Of a DNA stretch of 64,000 bases, positions 15,109 to 23,497 are shown piece by piece. Source of the stretch: Duganella dendranthematis (lineage in GTDB: Bacteria; Pseudomonadota; Gammaproteobacteria; Burkholderiales; Burkholderiaceae_D); NCBI RefSeq assembly GCF_012849375.1, contig NZ_CP051684.1:3162001-3226000 (forward strand), read 5' to 3'. Made by a program: the position numbers and the translations under genes. Numbering within the stretch: the stretch's first letter is position 1; the number at the start of each line of letters is the position of its first letter. Under the pieces are notes generated by a model. It was not told the DNA's origin. It did no database searches and saw nothing but the letters and a program-made list of their open reading frames with translations.

Positions 15109-17742
15109 ATGAAAAAGTATCTGATCGCCGCTTCGGTGGCACTGGCGTTTGGCGCGGTACAAACCGCTGCGCATGCAGCCGATAACGCGCCGCGCGCGGA
15201 AAATGCTTACCTGTCGCAGACCGACGCCGCCGCCCGTTCGGCGCGCGTCAGCAATGTCGACTACACGCTGGCGTTCGCGCTGACCGGCAAGGAAAGCTTC
15301 AGCGGCACCACCACGCTGAGCTTCGATCTGAACGATGCGTCGCAGCCGCTGACCATCGATCTGGACAAGGCCACCATCGCCAGCCTGACCGTCAACGGCA
15401 AGGCCGTAACGCCGCAATACAATCAGTGGTTTGTCACGCTGGCCGCCGCCGATCTGGTCGCCGGCCGCAATACCGTCACCATCGCCTACAGCCGTCTGCA
15501 CAGCACCAACGGCGAGGGCCTGCACCGCATGGTCGATCCGGTCGATGGCCGGGTCTACACCTATTCGCACTTCGAGCCGGCGGCGGCGCACCAGATGTTC
15601 CCGGTGTTCGATCAGCCGGATCTGAAGGGTACGTATCAGGTCACCGTCAGCACGCCGGCCGACTGGGTGGTGTCGTCCACCATGCGCGAGACCAGCGTCA
15701 AGGATGCCGATGGCGGCAAGCTGTGGACCTTCCCACGCTCGAAAAAACTGAGCCCGTATAACTTCTCGATGCACGCCGGTCCGTACAAGGTCTGGGAAGA
15801 CAACAGCGGCAAGTATCCGATGCGTTTGTTCGCGCGGCAGTCGGTGGCGTCGCAGGTGTCGCCTCAGGACTGGTTCAAGTACACCAAGGCCGGCCTGGGC
15901 TTCTTCGATCAGTACTTCGGCGTGCCGTATCAGTTCGAGAAGTATGACCAGCTGCTGGTGCCTGACTTCCTGTATGGCGCGATGGAAAACGCCGCCGCGA
16001 TCACCTTCGGCGAAGGCAGCTTCCTGCACAAGGAAGAGATGACCACGGCGCAGAAGGAATCGCTGGCCGGCGTCATCATGCACGAGATGGCGCACCAGTG
16101 GTTTGGCGATCTGGTGACCATGAAGTGGTGGAATGGCTTGTGGCTGAACGAGAGCTTCGCGTCCTTTATGGGCACGCTGGCGACGGCCGAGTCGACCGAA
16201 TTTAGCAATTCGTGGCAGGCCTTTTATTCGGGCGGCAAGCAGGCGGCGTATGTGCAGGATCAGCGCGTGACCACGCACGCGATCGAGACGCCGGTACCGT
16301 CGACCGCGAATGCGTTCGATAACATCGATGCCATCACTTACTCGAAAGGCGCGTCAACGCTGAAGCAGTTGCGTCACCTGCTGGGCGAAGAGGTGTTCCG
16401 CAAGGGCGTGCATAACTATCTGGTCAAGTACCAGTATCAGAATGCGACGCTGGACAACTTCATCGGCAGCCTGGGTGAAGCGGCCGGCCGCGATTTGAGC
16501 GGCTGGACCAAGGAGTGGCTGTATGAGCCGGGCGTGAATACCATCGCGGCCGATTTCAGCTGCACCGGCGGCAAGGTCAGCGCCTTCACGCTGCGTCAGA
16601 GCGCGCCGAGCCAGGAGTTGCCGACGTTGCGCGAGCAGCGCGTGCAGGTGGGCCTGTTCAATCTGACGGCGCATGGTCTGAGCCTGAGCAAGAATGTGGC
16701 GATTACCTACAAGGGTGCGGCGACCGAGGTGCCGGAGCTGAAGGGCGCGGCGTGTCCGGACCTGGTGTATCCGAACTACCAGGACTGGGGCTTTGCGCAG
16801 GTGCAGCTGGATAAAAAATCGTTTGCGACGGCGCAGTCCAGCCTGAGCAAGGTGGAGGATCCGCTGCTGCGCTCGATGTTGTGGCAGAGCTTGTGGGATG
16901 GCGTGCGCTCGGCGCAGTTGCCGTTGAACGACTTCCTGAAAACCGCGCTGGCCAATGCGCCGGCCGAGAAGGATTACACGCTGCTGGGCAATATCGTCGA
17001 CAAGGTGCGCGCGTCGAAGGGCTATCTGGAAGCGCAGGGACCGTCGGCGTACCAGACCAAGGTGGGCGTGCAGCTGGAGCAGATGGCGTTTGCGGCGACC
17101 AGGTCGGCCACCGACAGCAACTTCCAGCGCCGCTGGTTCTCGACCTATGTGGGGCTGGCTTCCAGCCCGGCGGCTTTGCGTCAGCTGGCTGATATCCTGA
17201 ACGGCAAGCTGGTGGTCAAGGGGCTGAACGTGTCGCAGGATGTGCGCTGGGAGATCATCCGCCGCCTGAGCCGCATGGCGTATCCAGGCAGCGAGGCGCT
17301 GGTGGTGGCCGAGCAGGCGCGTGACAAGTCCGATAGCGGCCAGCAGGCGGCGATTGCGGCGACCGTGGTGCGTCCCGAAGGCAAGGTCAAGACGGAGTGG
17401 GCGACGACGATTGCCGATCTGCAGACCAAGCTGCCGTTCTCCAAGGTGCGCACGGCGATGGGCAGCATGTATCCGCCCGAGCAAAGCGCGCTCAATGAGT
17501 TGACCGCGCAGCAGCGTCTGGATACGCTGGGTGCGGTGGACAAGGCGGCTGGTCCGGTCTACATGCGCGCGTATGCGGCGTCGATGATTCCGGCGACGTG
17601 CACGCCAGCCAGCGTGCAGCGTCTGGATGCGGCGATTGCCAAGTTGCCGGAGCTGTCGAATGGCACGCGCCGCGCGCTGCTGGTGACGCGTCAGGAAGAT
17701 GCGCGCTGCGTCGCCATCAAGCAGGCGATGACGGCGCACTGA
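15109..17742 (+). CDS. M1 family aminopeptidase, secreted
   Basis: Zinc aminopeptidase of 877 residues. The signal peptide is MKKYLIAASVALAFGAVQTAAHA. The N-terminal beta domain is followed by the catalytic domain with the exopeptidase motif GAMEN (290-294) and the zinc site HEMAH (325-329) plus Glu348 in WLNES; the C-terminal half (about 530-870) is the helical ERAP1-like domain. It removes N-terminal residues from peptides in the periplasm. It lies 85 bases after the S9 peptidase gene, separated by a REP-like element, and ends at a good intrinsic terminator. A paralogue of similar architecture is at 45236-47896. Confidence 0.95.
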   Translation: MKKYLIAASVALAFGAVQTAAHAADNAPRAENAYLSQTDAAARSARVSNVDYTLAFALTGKESFSGTTTLSFDLNDASQPLTIDLDKATIASLTVNGKAVTPQYNQWFVTLAAADLVAGRNTVTIAYSRLHSTNGEGLHRMVDPVDGRVYTYSHFEPAAAHQMFPVFDQPDLKGTYQVTVSTPADWVVSSTMRETSVKDADGGKLWTFPRSKKLSPYNFSMHAGPYKVWEDNSGKYPMRLFARQSVASQVSPQDWFKYTKAGLGFFDQYFGVPYQFEKYDQLLVPDFLYGAMENAAAITFGEGSFLHKEEMTTAQKESLAGVIMHEMAHQWFGDLVTMKWWNGLWLNESFASFMGTLATAESTEFSNSWQAFYSGGKQAAYVQDQRVTTHAIETPVPSTANAFDNIDAITYSKGASTLKQLRHLLGEEVFRKGVHNYLVKYQYQNATLDNFIGSLGEAAGRDLSGWTKEWLYEPGVNTIAADFSCTGGKVSAFTLRQSAPSQELPTLREQRVQVGLFNLTAHGLSLSKNVAITYKGAATEVPELKGAACPDLVYPNYQDWGFAQVQLDKKSFATAQSSLSKVEDPLLRSMLWQSLWDGVRSAQLPLNDFLKTALANAPAEKDYTLLGNIVDKVRASKGYLEAQGPSAYQTKVGVQLEQMAFAATRSATDSNFQRRWFSTYVGLASSPAALRQLADILNGKLVVKGLNVSQDVRWEIIRRLSRMAYPGSEALVVAEQARDKSDSGQQAAIAATVVRPEGKVKTEWATTIADLQTKLPFSKVRTAMGSMYPPEQSALNELTAQQRLDTLGAVDKAAGPVYMRAYAASMIPATCTPASVQRLDAAIAKLPELSNGTRRALLVTRQEDARCVAIKQAMTAH

Positions 17743-17765
17743 TCCGCGTTCGTTGTTGCGCCTGA

Positions 17766-17796
17766 AAGCCAGCCGTTCTTCGGCTGGCTTTTTTTT
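17766..17796 (+). terminator. Intrinsic terminator of the M1 aminopeptidase gene
   Basis: AAGCCAGCCG (17766-17775) pairs with CGGCTGGCTT (17781-17790) around a five-base loop and runs into eight T residues. The T-tract reaches the stop codon of the convergent gene at 17795. Confidence 0.9.
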
Positions 17797-18445
17797 ATTC
17801 AAATGCGACGTCTTCAATGCGGAAGCGCATCTTGCGGCGCTCCGGCAAGTTCCAGCCTTGGCCGGGCGTGGGGTCGCGTGGCGGGGCTGGCGGTGCAGGT
17901 GTCGCAGCGGGCGGCGGGCGGGAGGCTACTAGCTGCGCTTGCAAAGCGGTCAGCAAGGCCAGCGCGGAGGTGTCGGAGAGCGCCGCGGCGGTGCTGGTGC
18001 CGGCTGGCTGAGGCTGGGATTGTTGCCGCTCCACTTCTTTGCGCAGCAGATGGGCTTTCCTGAATTGTTTGTCTTCAGGACGTTTGATGCTCAGGTCGGT
18101 CCAGGCGTTGCGGGTGGTGCGGGCGAAGGATTGGGCGAACTGGTTGGGCGTGACTGGCCTTCCTTTGTGGATGATGTCGTCGCCTACCACGCGGGCGTAG
18201 TTGTGATCGCCGTAGCTCCAGGAGTGCAGCTCTGTGCCTTCGGGAAGGAATAATGACTTCCACTGGTAGCCGCGCACGTTGGCGGGATCGCAGCCTTTGG
18301 CCAGTCTGGCTTGCTCGCCGAGCCACAGTTCGATGGCGCTGTTGATGGTTTGTGAGATGTCTTGCGTGCCGCCGCGCAATTTTAGATGCGCGATGAGGCG
18401 GAGTAGGGTATCGGTCTCTATGTGCAGACTCATTGTGGATTTCAT
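17795..18445 (-). CDS. Conserved hypothetical protein, possible RHH plus RAMA-like DNA-binding protein
   Basis: Protein of 216 residues of unknown function. Residues 5-45 (SLHIETDTLLRLIAHL, then QDISQTINSAIELWLGEQ) have the strand-helix-helix pattern of ribbon-helix-helix DNA-binding domains. Residues about 60-120 (WKSLFLPEGTELHSW, ARVVGDDIIHKGRPVTPNQFA, RNAWTDL) recall the RAMA domain found with DNA methylases and restriction proteins. Residues about 140-200 are a Pro/Ala-rich linker, ending in a short basic tail. These are pattern-based inferences. The ATG at 18445 has AGGGGA six bases upstream. The start codon itself lies inside one arm of a 29-base inverted repeat (18435-18463 / 18533-18561). 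Confidence 0.6.
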   Translation of the reverse strand: MKSTMSLHIETDTLLRLIAHLKLRGGTQDISQTINSAIELWLGEQARLAKGCDPANVRGYQWKSLFLPEGTELHSWSYGDHNYARVVGDDIIHKGRPVTPNQFAQSFARTTRNAWTDLSIKRPEDKQFRKAHLLRKEVERQQSQPQPAGTSTAAALSDTSALALLTALQAQLVASRPPPAATPAPPAPPRDPTPGQGWNLPERRKMRFRIEDVAFE

Positions 18446-18561
18446 TCTATTTCCCCTTCTATTTTCTTCTATTTAGATCGGTAATTTTCTGCAAAGTTCA
18501 ATTGCAGAAGAAAATAGAAAAAGCAGAAGCGGAATAGAAGGGAAAATAGAATGAAATCCAC
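18435..18561. repeat. Nested inverted repeat (29-bp arms) around a gene start
   Basis: Outer arms 18435-18463 and 18533-18561 match in 28 of 29 positions as inverted copies (GTGGATTTCATTCTATTT...). Inside them CTATTTTCTTCT (18459-18470) pairs perfectly with AGAAGAAAATAG (18506-18517), and TTCTGCAA (18487-18494) pairs with TTGCAGAA (18502-18509). The left arm contains the start codon and ribosome site of the minus-strand gene at 18445, so the right arm is an inverted copy of a translation start. The whole block is far more AT-rich than its surroundings. Confidence 0.85.
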
Positions 18562-18602
18562 AGGGGGCGGGGAGGGCACCCCCTGTATGTATAGAGGCGG
18601 AA

Positions 18603-19034
18603 TTATTTTCCCGGTGGCGGGGCGATGTCGTGGGCGGTGAGGACGCAGGTGCCGGCGCGGCAGGTGGCGCCTGGGTCGCTGGTGGCGATGCAGGTGGACA
18701 TGGTGGCGTCGCGGTTGTTGTCGGCGCGGCGGGCGGCGGAGTGTAGCTCGACCAGCGATTTGAGCTTGGCGCCGTCGTTGCTTTTGCTGGACCAGGCGAG
18801 ATAGTTTTCCGGGCCGCCGCAGGACTTGGCGCCGACGCCGATGCTGTGGCACTGGCTGTCGTTGTCGCAACTGAGGTTGCTGTTGGCGGACTGGACTTGC
18901 TGTCACAGCGCGGCGGTCGGGCTTGCGGGCGCCGGGGTGGATGCTGCTGGTGCGGTCGGGCGGGCGCCGGCACAGGCGGTGAGGATCAGCAGGCTGGCGG
19001 CGGCCAGGCGCAGGGTGTGGGACAGTTTGGTCAT
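18603..19034 (-). pseudogene. Cys-rich lipoprotein gene interrupted by an in-frame TGA
   Basis: Reading from the ATG at 19034 gives a lipoprotein signal peptide MTKLSHTLRLAAASLLILTAC (lipobox Cys21), an Ala/Pro-rich linker, then a TGA stop at codon 44 (18905-18903). The same frame stays open for 99 more codons to TAA at 18605-18603, and that part looks like real protein: LSCDNDSQCHSIGVGAKSCGG, ENYLAWSSKSN, and a C-terminal CIATSDPGATCRAG..C pattern typical of small conserved proteobacterial lipoproteins of unknown function. The start overlaps the preceding gene by four bases (ATGA). Either it is a recent nonsense mutation or the TGA is read through. Only the first 43 residues would be made by normal decoding. 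Confidence 0.7.
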
Positions 19035-20041
19035 GGCTTCGGTCCTGATTCAAGTGTGGGTTCGCGCAGGCGCGCCTTGCGTGCGACGCTGTCGGGGCCG
19101 AACAGGATGGTGAATTCGGCCGGCTGCCCGCCGTTGCGCGCTGGTGGGTAAGTGTAACGCCAGATCTGGTAGCCGCTGTCAAAGTTGATGGTGTGCGCCG
19201 GGCCAAGGCGGGCGCGCATCTGGGCGGTGGTGTTGTGGTCGGCGGCGATGGCGGTGTCGTCGGGGCCCGGCGGACCGTCCATGTCGTCGAAGGCGAGCAG
19301 GGTGTCGTCGGACCAGCTGCGGTCCCAGATGGGGGCGTAGTAGCTGCGGTCCAGCAGCACCTGGCAGTCGCAGTACGGCAGGGTCGACGGCGTTTGCGTG
19401 CCGCCGGCGTACAGGGCGCGCAAGGGCAGGGTGGCGCTGCGGTTGCCGTCCTTTAGTGTGATGGCGAAGACCGGCCGTTCCGCAAAGAACAGGTAGTTGC
19501 CTTCCGGGCTGTTGCAGACGCGGTCGGGACTGGTGAACAGCTCGCCCAGCCAGGCAAAGACCTGGGCGTTGTTGGACAGCAGGCCGGCTTCGACGCCGAC
19601 CATGCATTCCAGCCGCAGGTCGCCGAGGCGGCGCATGCCGTCCGGGACGTTGGGGCTGCGGACCTGGGCGCGCCAGGTGAGGGTGCTGGTCTTGCGGCTG
19701 GCGATCAGGGCGGCGTCTTCCTGCCGGGCCTGGGCGTTGCGTTCCAGCGTGAAGGTGTGGTCGGCGGCGACGGCAACCGGCAGCGAGACGGTGTCGCCGG
19801 CGACGCGCAGGGTGATGCCGTCCAGTTGCGTGGTGGGCAGGCGCGGCAGCAGCTGGAAGCGCAGCGTGGCTTGCGGCGCCAGTGCGTGGTTGCGTTCGAA
19901 GATGTCCATACCCGCCAGCATTTTGCGATAGGACTTGTCGACCGGGTCGCGCGTGGCGGCCACGGTGACGCTGGGCGCGGCGGTTTGGGCGGCGGCGCTG
20001 CCGGCCAGCAAGAAAGCCATCAGAAAAGTCAGGGTACGCAT
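19031..20041 (-). CDS. Secreted protein with a BamE/OmlA-like C-terminal region
   Basis: Protein of 336 residues with signal peptide MRTLTFLMAFLLAGSAAAQ. Most of the chain (about 25-255) matches nothing I recognise and looks beta-rich. Residues about 262-325 (TTAQMRARLGPAHTI, SGYQIWRYTYPP, GGQPAEFTILFGPDSVARKARL) follow the pattern of BamE/SmpA/OmlA domains: a helix ending in LGxP followed by a strand with W-x-Y and a final ILF-x-x-D-x-V strand. That suggests a periplasmic or outer-membrane-associated role. It lies 51 bases after the large gene ending at 20093 and overlaps the broken lipoprotein gene downstream, so the three are probably one operon. No good ribosome site is visible. Confidence 0.7.
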   Translation of the reverse strand: MRTLTFLMAFLLAGSAAAQTAAPSVTVAATRDPVDKSYRKMLAGMDIFERNHALAPQATLRFQLLPRLPTTQLDGITLRVAGDTVSLPVAVAADHTFTLERNAQARQEDAALIASRKTSTLTWRAQVRSPNVPDGMRRLGDLRLECMVGVEAGLLSNNAQVFAWLGELFTSPDRVCNSPEGNYLFFAERPVFAITLKDGNRSATLPLRALYAGGTQTPSTLPYCDCQVLLDRSYYAPIWDRSWSDDTLLAFDDMDGPPGPDDTAIAADHNTTAQMRARLGPAHTINFDSGYQIWRYTYPPARNGGQPAEFTILFGPDSVARKARLREPTLESGPKP

Positions 20042-20092
20042 GAGGCAAAAGCGTAAAGCATTGCCGCCAGCGACGGCGCACCGCTGGCGGCG

Positions 20093-21259
20093 TCAGGATG
20101 CTGGCGGCGCCTCGACGGGCGGTTGGTGCTCGATCCAGCGCAGCAGGTCGCGGCCGAAGACGCGGGTGCGGGCGGTGTCGACCTGGCGCTGTTTGTAGGC
20201 GGCGTGGCTGGCGGGGCCGCTCAGGCTGCGCTGGTAACTGGCTTCGTCCATCAGCTGGATTTCGTATTCGAAGAAAAAGCCGACGTCGTAGTCCTGCTCC
20301 GGCGCCGCATCCAGCTGCTGGACGTGAATCATTTTGCGCACCGTGACCTGGATGCTGTTGAAGCCACTGCCGCTGTGCGGATTGTCGCAGCGCGTCTGCG
20401 GCTGGGCGATTTCGGCCAGTTCCGTATCCATTTGCCGCAGCAGGTCCAGCGGATAGTGGTCGGCGCGCTCCAGCTGCGCGCGGTATTTGCAAAACACCTG
20501 CTTGGCCGCGTCCAGGTCCAGCAGCGTGTTGCGGCTGCGCTCGGCATCGACATTGGTGACCGACAGCACATGTGCGCGCTGCAGGGTGCGCAGGGCCAGC
20601 AGGCATTCGGCGCGGGTGGCAAACACCAGCCGCACACCCAGATGATCAAAGATATCGGCGGCCAGATACGCGGCCTTTTGCAGCAGCTTGAGCAGGATGC
20701 TGTTGCGGCCCTTGTTGTCCTTGCGGTCGTAGTGCAGCAGCGGCAGGCAGACTTCGCCGTCGGTCAGGTAGTGCTGCTCGCCCTGCTGGCGGATCACTTC
20801 GTCCAGCGTGCCAAACACCTGGGCGCGAATGGCATGGAAGTGGCGCAGCTTCAGGTTGTTGTCGATGTAGAAGATGCCGTGCATTACCTTCAGCACCACG
20901 CAGGCCCACATGCGCCGCACATCGACCTGCTGGCCGCGCAGCGAGGCATACACCAGCAGATTGAGCGGATCGTCCGGCGTCGCCACCTCGGGCGGGATCA
21001 GGCTGGCCTGCTCTGGCGTCAGAAAGGTGGCGCGGATGAAATCGACCGCCTCCGCATGGGCGCGGCGGATCAGCGTCACCGCCGCCGGCTGGTCGAGGTC
21101 GAAACCGTATTCGCGCACGAACTGGCGGGCGTCGTGCAGGTTGCGCAAGGCCAGCGCGCCGAGGTCGATCGCCGACTTGCCGTTGGCGATGGCGTCCAGA
21201 TAGCTCCAGTTCAGCGACAGCTTGCCCGCGCTCTTCAGCGTGGCATGTAATTCAGTCAT
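20093..21259 (-). CDS. Conserved hypothetical protein, TIGR04552-like, weak RelA/SpoT resemblance
   Basis: Cytoplasmic protein of 388 residues without signal peptide or membrane segments. I believe it belongs to the uncharacterised TIGR04552/TIGR04562 families, but this is from memory. The central part (about 175-245) reads LLHYDRKDNKGRNSILLK, then KAAYLAADIFDHLGVRLVFATRAECLLALRTLQ, which resembles the K-x-K ... DI-x-D-x-LGVR-x-V ... C-x-x-ALR segment of RelA/SpoT nucleotidyltransferases. The next part has GFNSIQVTVRKMIHV, close to the ...H..V.. strand of the same fold, and a late GFFFEYEIQLMD that could carry the E-x-Q motif of RelA synthetases. If true it could be a nucleotide-transferring enzyme. 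GAGGAG lies ten bases before the ATG. Confidence 0.6.
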   Translation of the reverse strand: MTELHATLKSAGKLSLNWSYLDAIANGKSAIDLGALALRNLHDARQFVREYGFDLDQPAAVTLIRRAHAEAVDFIRATFLTPEQASLIPPEVATPDDPLNLLVYASLRGQQVDVRRMWACVVLKVMHGIFYIDNNLKLRHFHAIRAQVFGTLDEVIRQQGEQHYLTDGEVCLPLLHYDRKDNKGRNSILLKLLQKAAYLAADIFDHLGVRLVFATRAECLLALRTLQRAHVLSVTNVDAERSRNTLLDLDAAKQVFCKYRAQLERADHYPLDLLRQMDTELAEIAQPQTRCDNPHSGSGFNSIQVTVRKMIHVQQLDAAPEQDYDVGFFFEYEIQLMDEASYQRSLSGPASHAAYKQRQVDTARTRVFGRDLLRWIEHQPPVEAPPAS

Positions 21260-21315
21260 GGCGTGCGTCTCCTCGCACCGGATTACTTTTATAGCAACAG
21301 GTTGTCCGTTAGAAC

Positions 21316-21321
21316 TATAAT
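21316..21321 (+). promoter_or_regulatory. Consensus -10 box (TATAAT) upstream of the acyltransferase
   Basis: A perfect TATAAT lies 34 bases before the ATG at 21356, in the 96-base gap between two divergent genes. No good -35 hexamer is seen at 16-18 bases, so this is a partial promoter call. Confidence 0.4.
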
Positions 21322-21355
21322 AGCGCCTTTTCCGCGCTTCGCCGCAAAGCTTTTG

Positions 21356-23365
21356 ATGACACGTTCTAGCTACTTACCCGGTGTGGATGGGCTGCGCGCC
21401 CTGGCCGTCATTCTCGTGCTGCTGTGCCACGCCAAGTTCAGCTGGATGGCCGGCGGCTACATCGGCGTCGACGTGTTTTTCGTCATCTCCGGCTACGTGG
21501 TGTGCCGCTCGATCCTCACCGACCAGGACCAGCAGCGTTTCCGCCTGCGCGATTTCTACACCCGCCGGCTAAAGCGGCTGGCGCCGGCGCTATACCTGGT
21601 GATGGCCGCCACGCTGGGCTTCGGCCTGCTGTACAACTTCCCCGACAACAACCTGGCGCTGATCAAGAATATCGGCTTCGTCGCGCTGTTTTATTCCAAT
21701 GTCTACCTGGCCAAGCAGACCGGCTACTTCGATCTGCAAGCCGACAAGCAGCCGCTGCTGCATACGTGGTCGCTGTCGGTGGAAGAACAGTTCTACCTGG
21801 TCGTGCCGCTGCTGCTGATCGCCACCCGCAAGCTGCGCGCGCCGGCGCGGCTGGCGCTGTTTGGCGCGCTGTGGAGTGCGGCGCTGGCGTACTCGTGGTA
21901 CAGCGTCAGCCACACGCTGCCAGGCGCGTATTTCTACCTGCAAGGGCGGGTGTTTGAATTCCTGTGCGGCATCCTGCTGGCGCTGTTGTTGCATGCGCGG
22001 CCGTTGCGCGCGCGCAGCTATGGGTATGACGCGCTGCTGCTGGCCGGCCTGGCCCTCATCGTCTGGTGCGGCGTGCGCTACACCGCGCAGACCGCGATGC
22101 CGGGTCTGGCCGCGCTGTGGCCGTGCGTCGGTGCGGTGCTGGTGATCGCCGGCGTACAGGGCGCGCGCGGCGGCCAGTGGCTGCTGGCCAATCGCGGCAG
22201 CGTGTTCGGCGGACAGATTTCGTACGTGCTGTATTTGTGGCACTGGCCGGTGATCTACGCCTTCAACCGCCTCGGCCTGAACTCGGCGGCGGCGATGAGC
22301 GCCGCCCTCGGCGTCTCGCTGCTGCTGGCGGTGGCCACCCACTACGTGGTGGAAAATCCGCTGCGGCGCGCGCCGTGGCCGCCGAAGAAAACCGCGCTGC
22401 TGCTGTTCGTGCTACCGGTGCTGGCGTGCGTGGCGCTGCTGCTGATGGCCAAGCAGAGCAACAGCTTCCTGCGCTTCTACCCGGAACGCTACCAGCAAGA
22501 CTTCCGCGACAGCGGCAACACCGTGTTCCAGGACCCGCGCGCCAAACTGTGCTGGAGCAAGGACGGCGTCACGCCGGCCGACCAGTGCACGCTGGGCGAT
22601 GCCGGCGCCCGCCGCAAGGCCGCCTTCCTCGGCGACAGCCACGCCTACCACCTGATCGACTTCATGGACCAGCTGGGCAAGGAACACGGGCTGGCGATCC
22701 ACGACATGACCTTCACCATGTGCGCGCCGATTGAAAACAGTCCCGCGCGCGCCGGCGAGCCTGGCTTCCAGCGCCACGCCGAGGAATGCCGCCGCCACGA
22801 CCAGCAAGTGCTGGCCCATGTGCTGGCGCAAAAGGACATCAGCATCGTGTTCATGGCGGCGGTGTGGGACTTGTACGCCAACCACGCCAACGACGGCAAG
22901 CCCAATCTGCACGGCTTCATGCCGCAGCAGATCAACACCGAGCTGGCCGCCACCATCGGCAAGCTGGAGGCGGCCGGCAAGCGCGTGATCTTCCTCGACG
23001 ACATCCCGGTACTGCCGGCCGCGCTGGAAGACTGCGTGTCCAACCGCGTCTACCTGCCGGGCCGCGCGGCCGACCGCTGCAGCTATCCGCGCGCCGCCGC
23101 CGACGACCGCTACCGCGGCATCGCCGCCATCCTGGACGACATGCGGGCGCGTTTCCCGCGCAGCGCCACCATCCACACCTACGACGTGGCGTGCGACGCC
23201 ACCGAATGCCACGCCGAACTGGGCGGCACGGGCCTGTACGCCCACAACGACCCCGGCCATCTGGGAAAGGGCGGCGGCGCGCTGTACTACCGCGCCTACC
23301 GGCAGCGCCATCCGGGCGAACTGGCAGCCATCCTGGGCGCGACGGAGCCGGTGACGGCGCGCTGA
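21356..23365 (+). CDS. Acyltransferase 3 / SGNH hydrolase fusion (OafA/YrhL-like O-acetyltransferase)
   Basis: Inner-membrane enzyme of 669 residues that O-acetylates a surface polysaccharide. The N-terminal acyltransferase-3 domain has about ten membrane helices and starts with the family motif YLPGVDGLRALAVILVLLCHA, then GYIGVDVFFVISGYV and the ISVEEQFY-type stretch LSVEEQFYLV. The C-terminal periplasmic SGNH domain has block I GDSHA (Ser428) and block V DPGHL (Asp632, His635), so both halves look active. The ATG at 21356 is preferred over upstream in-frame starts because the homologous sequence begins at MTRSSYLPG. The target polysaccharide is not encoded nearby. Confidence 0.92.
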   Translation: MTRSSYLPGVDGLRALAVILVLLCHAKFSWMAGGYIGVDVFFVISGYVVCRSILTDQDQQRFRLRDFYTRRLKRLAPALYLVMAATLGFGLLYNFPDNNLALIKNIGFVALFYSNVYLAKQTGYFDLQADKQPLLHTWSLSVEEQFYLVVPLLLIATRKLRAPARLALFGALWSAALAYSWYSVSHTLPGAYFYLQGRVFEFLCGILLALLLHARPLRARSYGYDALLLAGLALIVWCGVRYTAQTAMPGLAALWPCVGAVLVIAGVQGARGGQWLLANRGSVFGGQISYVLYLWHWPVIYAFNRLGLNSAAAMSAALGVSLLLAVATHYVVENPLRRAPWPPKKTALLLFVLPVLACVALLLMAKQSNSFLRFYPERYQQDFRDSGNTVFQDPRAKLCWSKDGVTPADQCTLGDAGARRKAAFLGDSHAYHLIDFMDQLGKEHGLAIHDMTFTMCAPIENSPARAGEPGFQRHAEECRRHDQQVLAHVLAQKDISIVFMAAVWDLYANHANDGKPNLHGFMPQQINTELAATIGKLEAAGKRVIFLDDIPVLPAALEDCVSNRVYLPGRAADRCSYPRAAADDRYRGIAAILDDMRARFPRSATIHTYDVACDATECHAELGGTGLYAHNDPGHLGKGGGALYYRAYRQRHPGELAAILGATEPVTAR

Positions 23366-23497
23366 GCGCCGGCGGCGGCCGGGCGCTGCTACGCTGCCCG
23401 CCACGCCAGCCGCCACGCGCGGCTGGACTTGCGGCGGATGCGTAAGGTTGCCAGAAGTGCTACAGTAGCCGGCATCTGACCACGTCCCGGAGTCCGC

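Noticed and set aside
18903..18905. Selenocysteine at the in-frame TGA of the lipoprotein gene
   Set aside because: The TGA lies in an Ala/Pro linker, not at a redox Cys position, and no obvious SECIS hairpin follows directly; a nonsense mutation is simpler.
18469..19206. Arg/Pro-rich minus-strand frames through the broken lipoprotein gene
   Set aside because: Another frame of the same strand carries a lipobox, a conserved Cys pattern and an ATGA coupling; these alternatives look like shadow translations.
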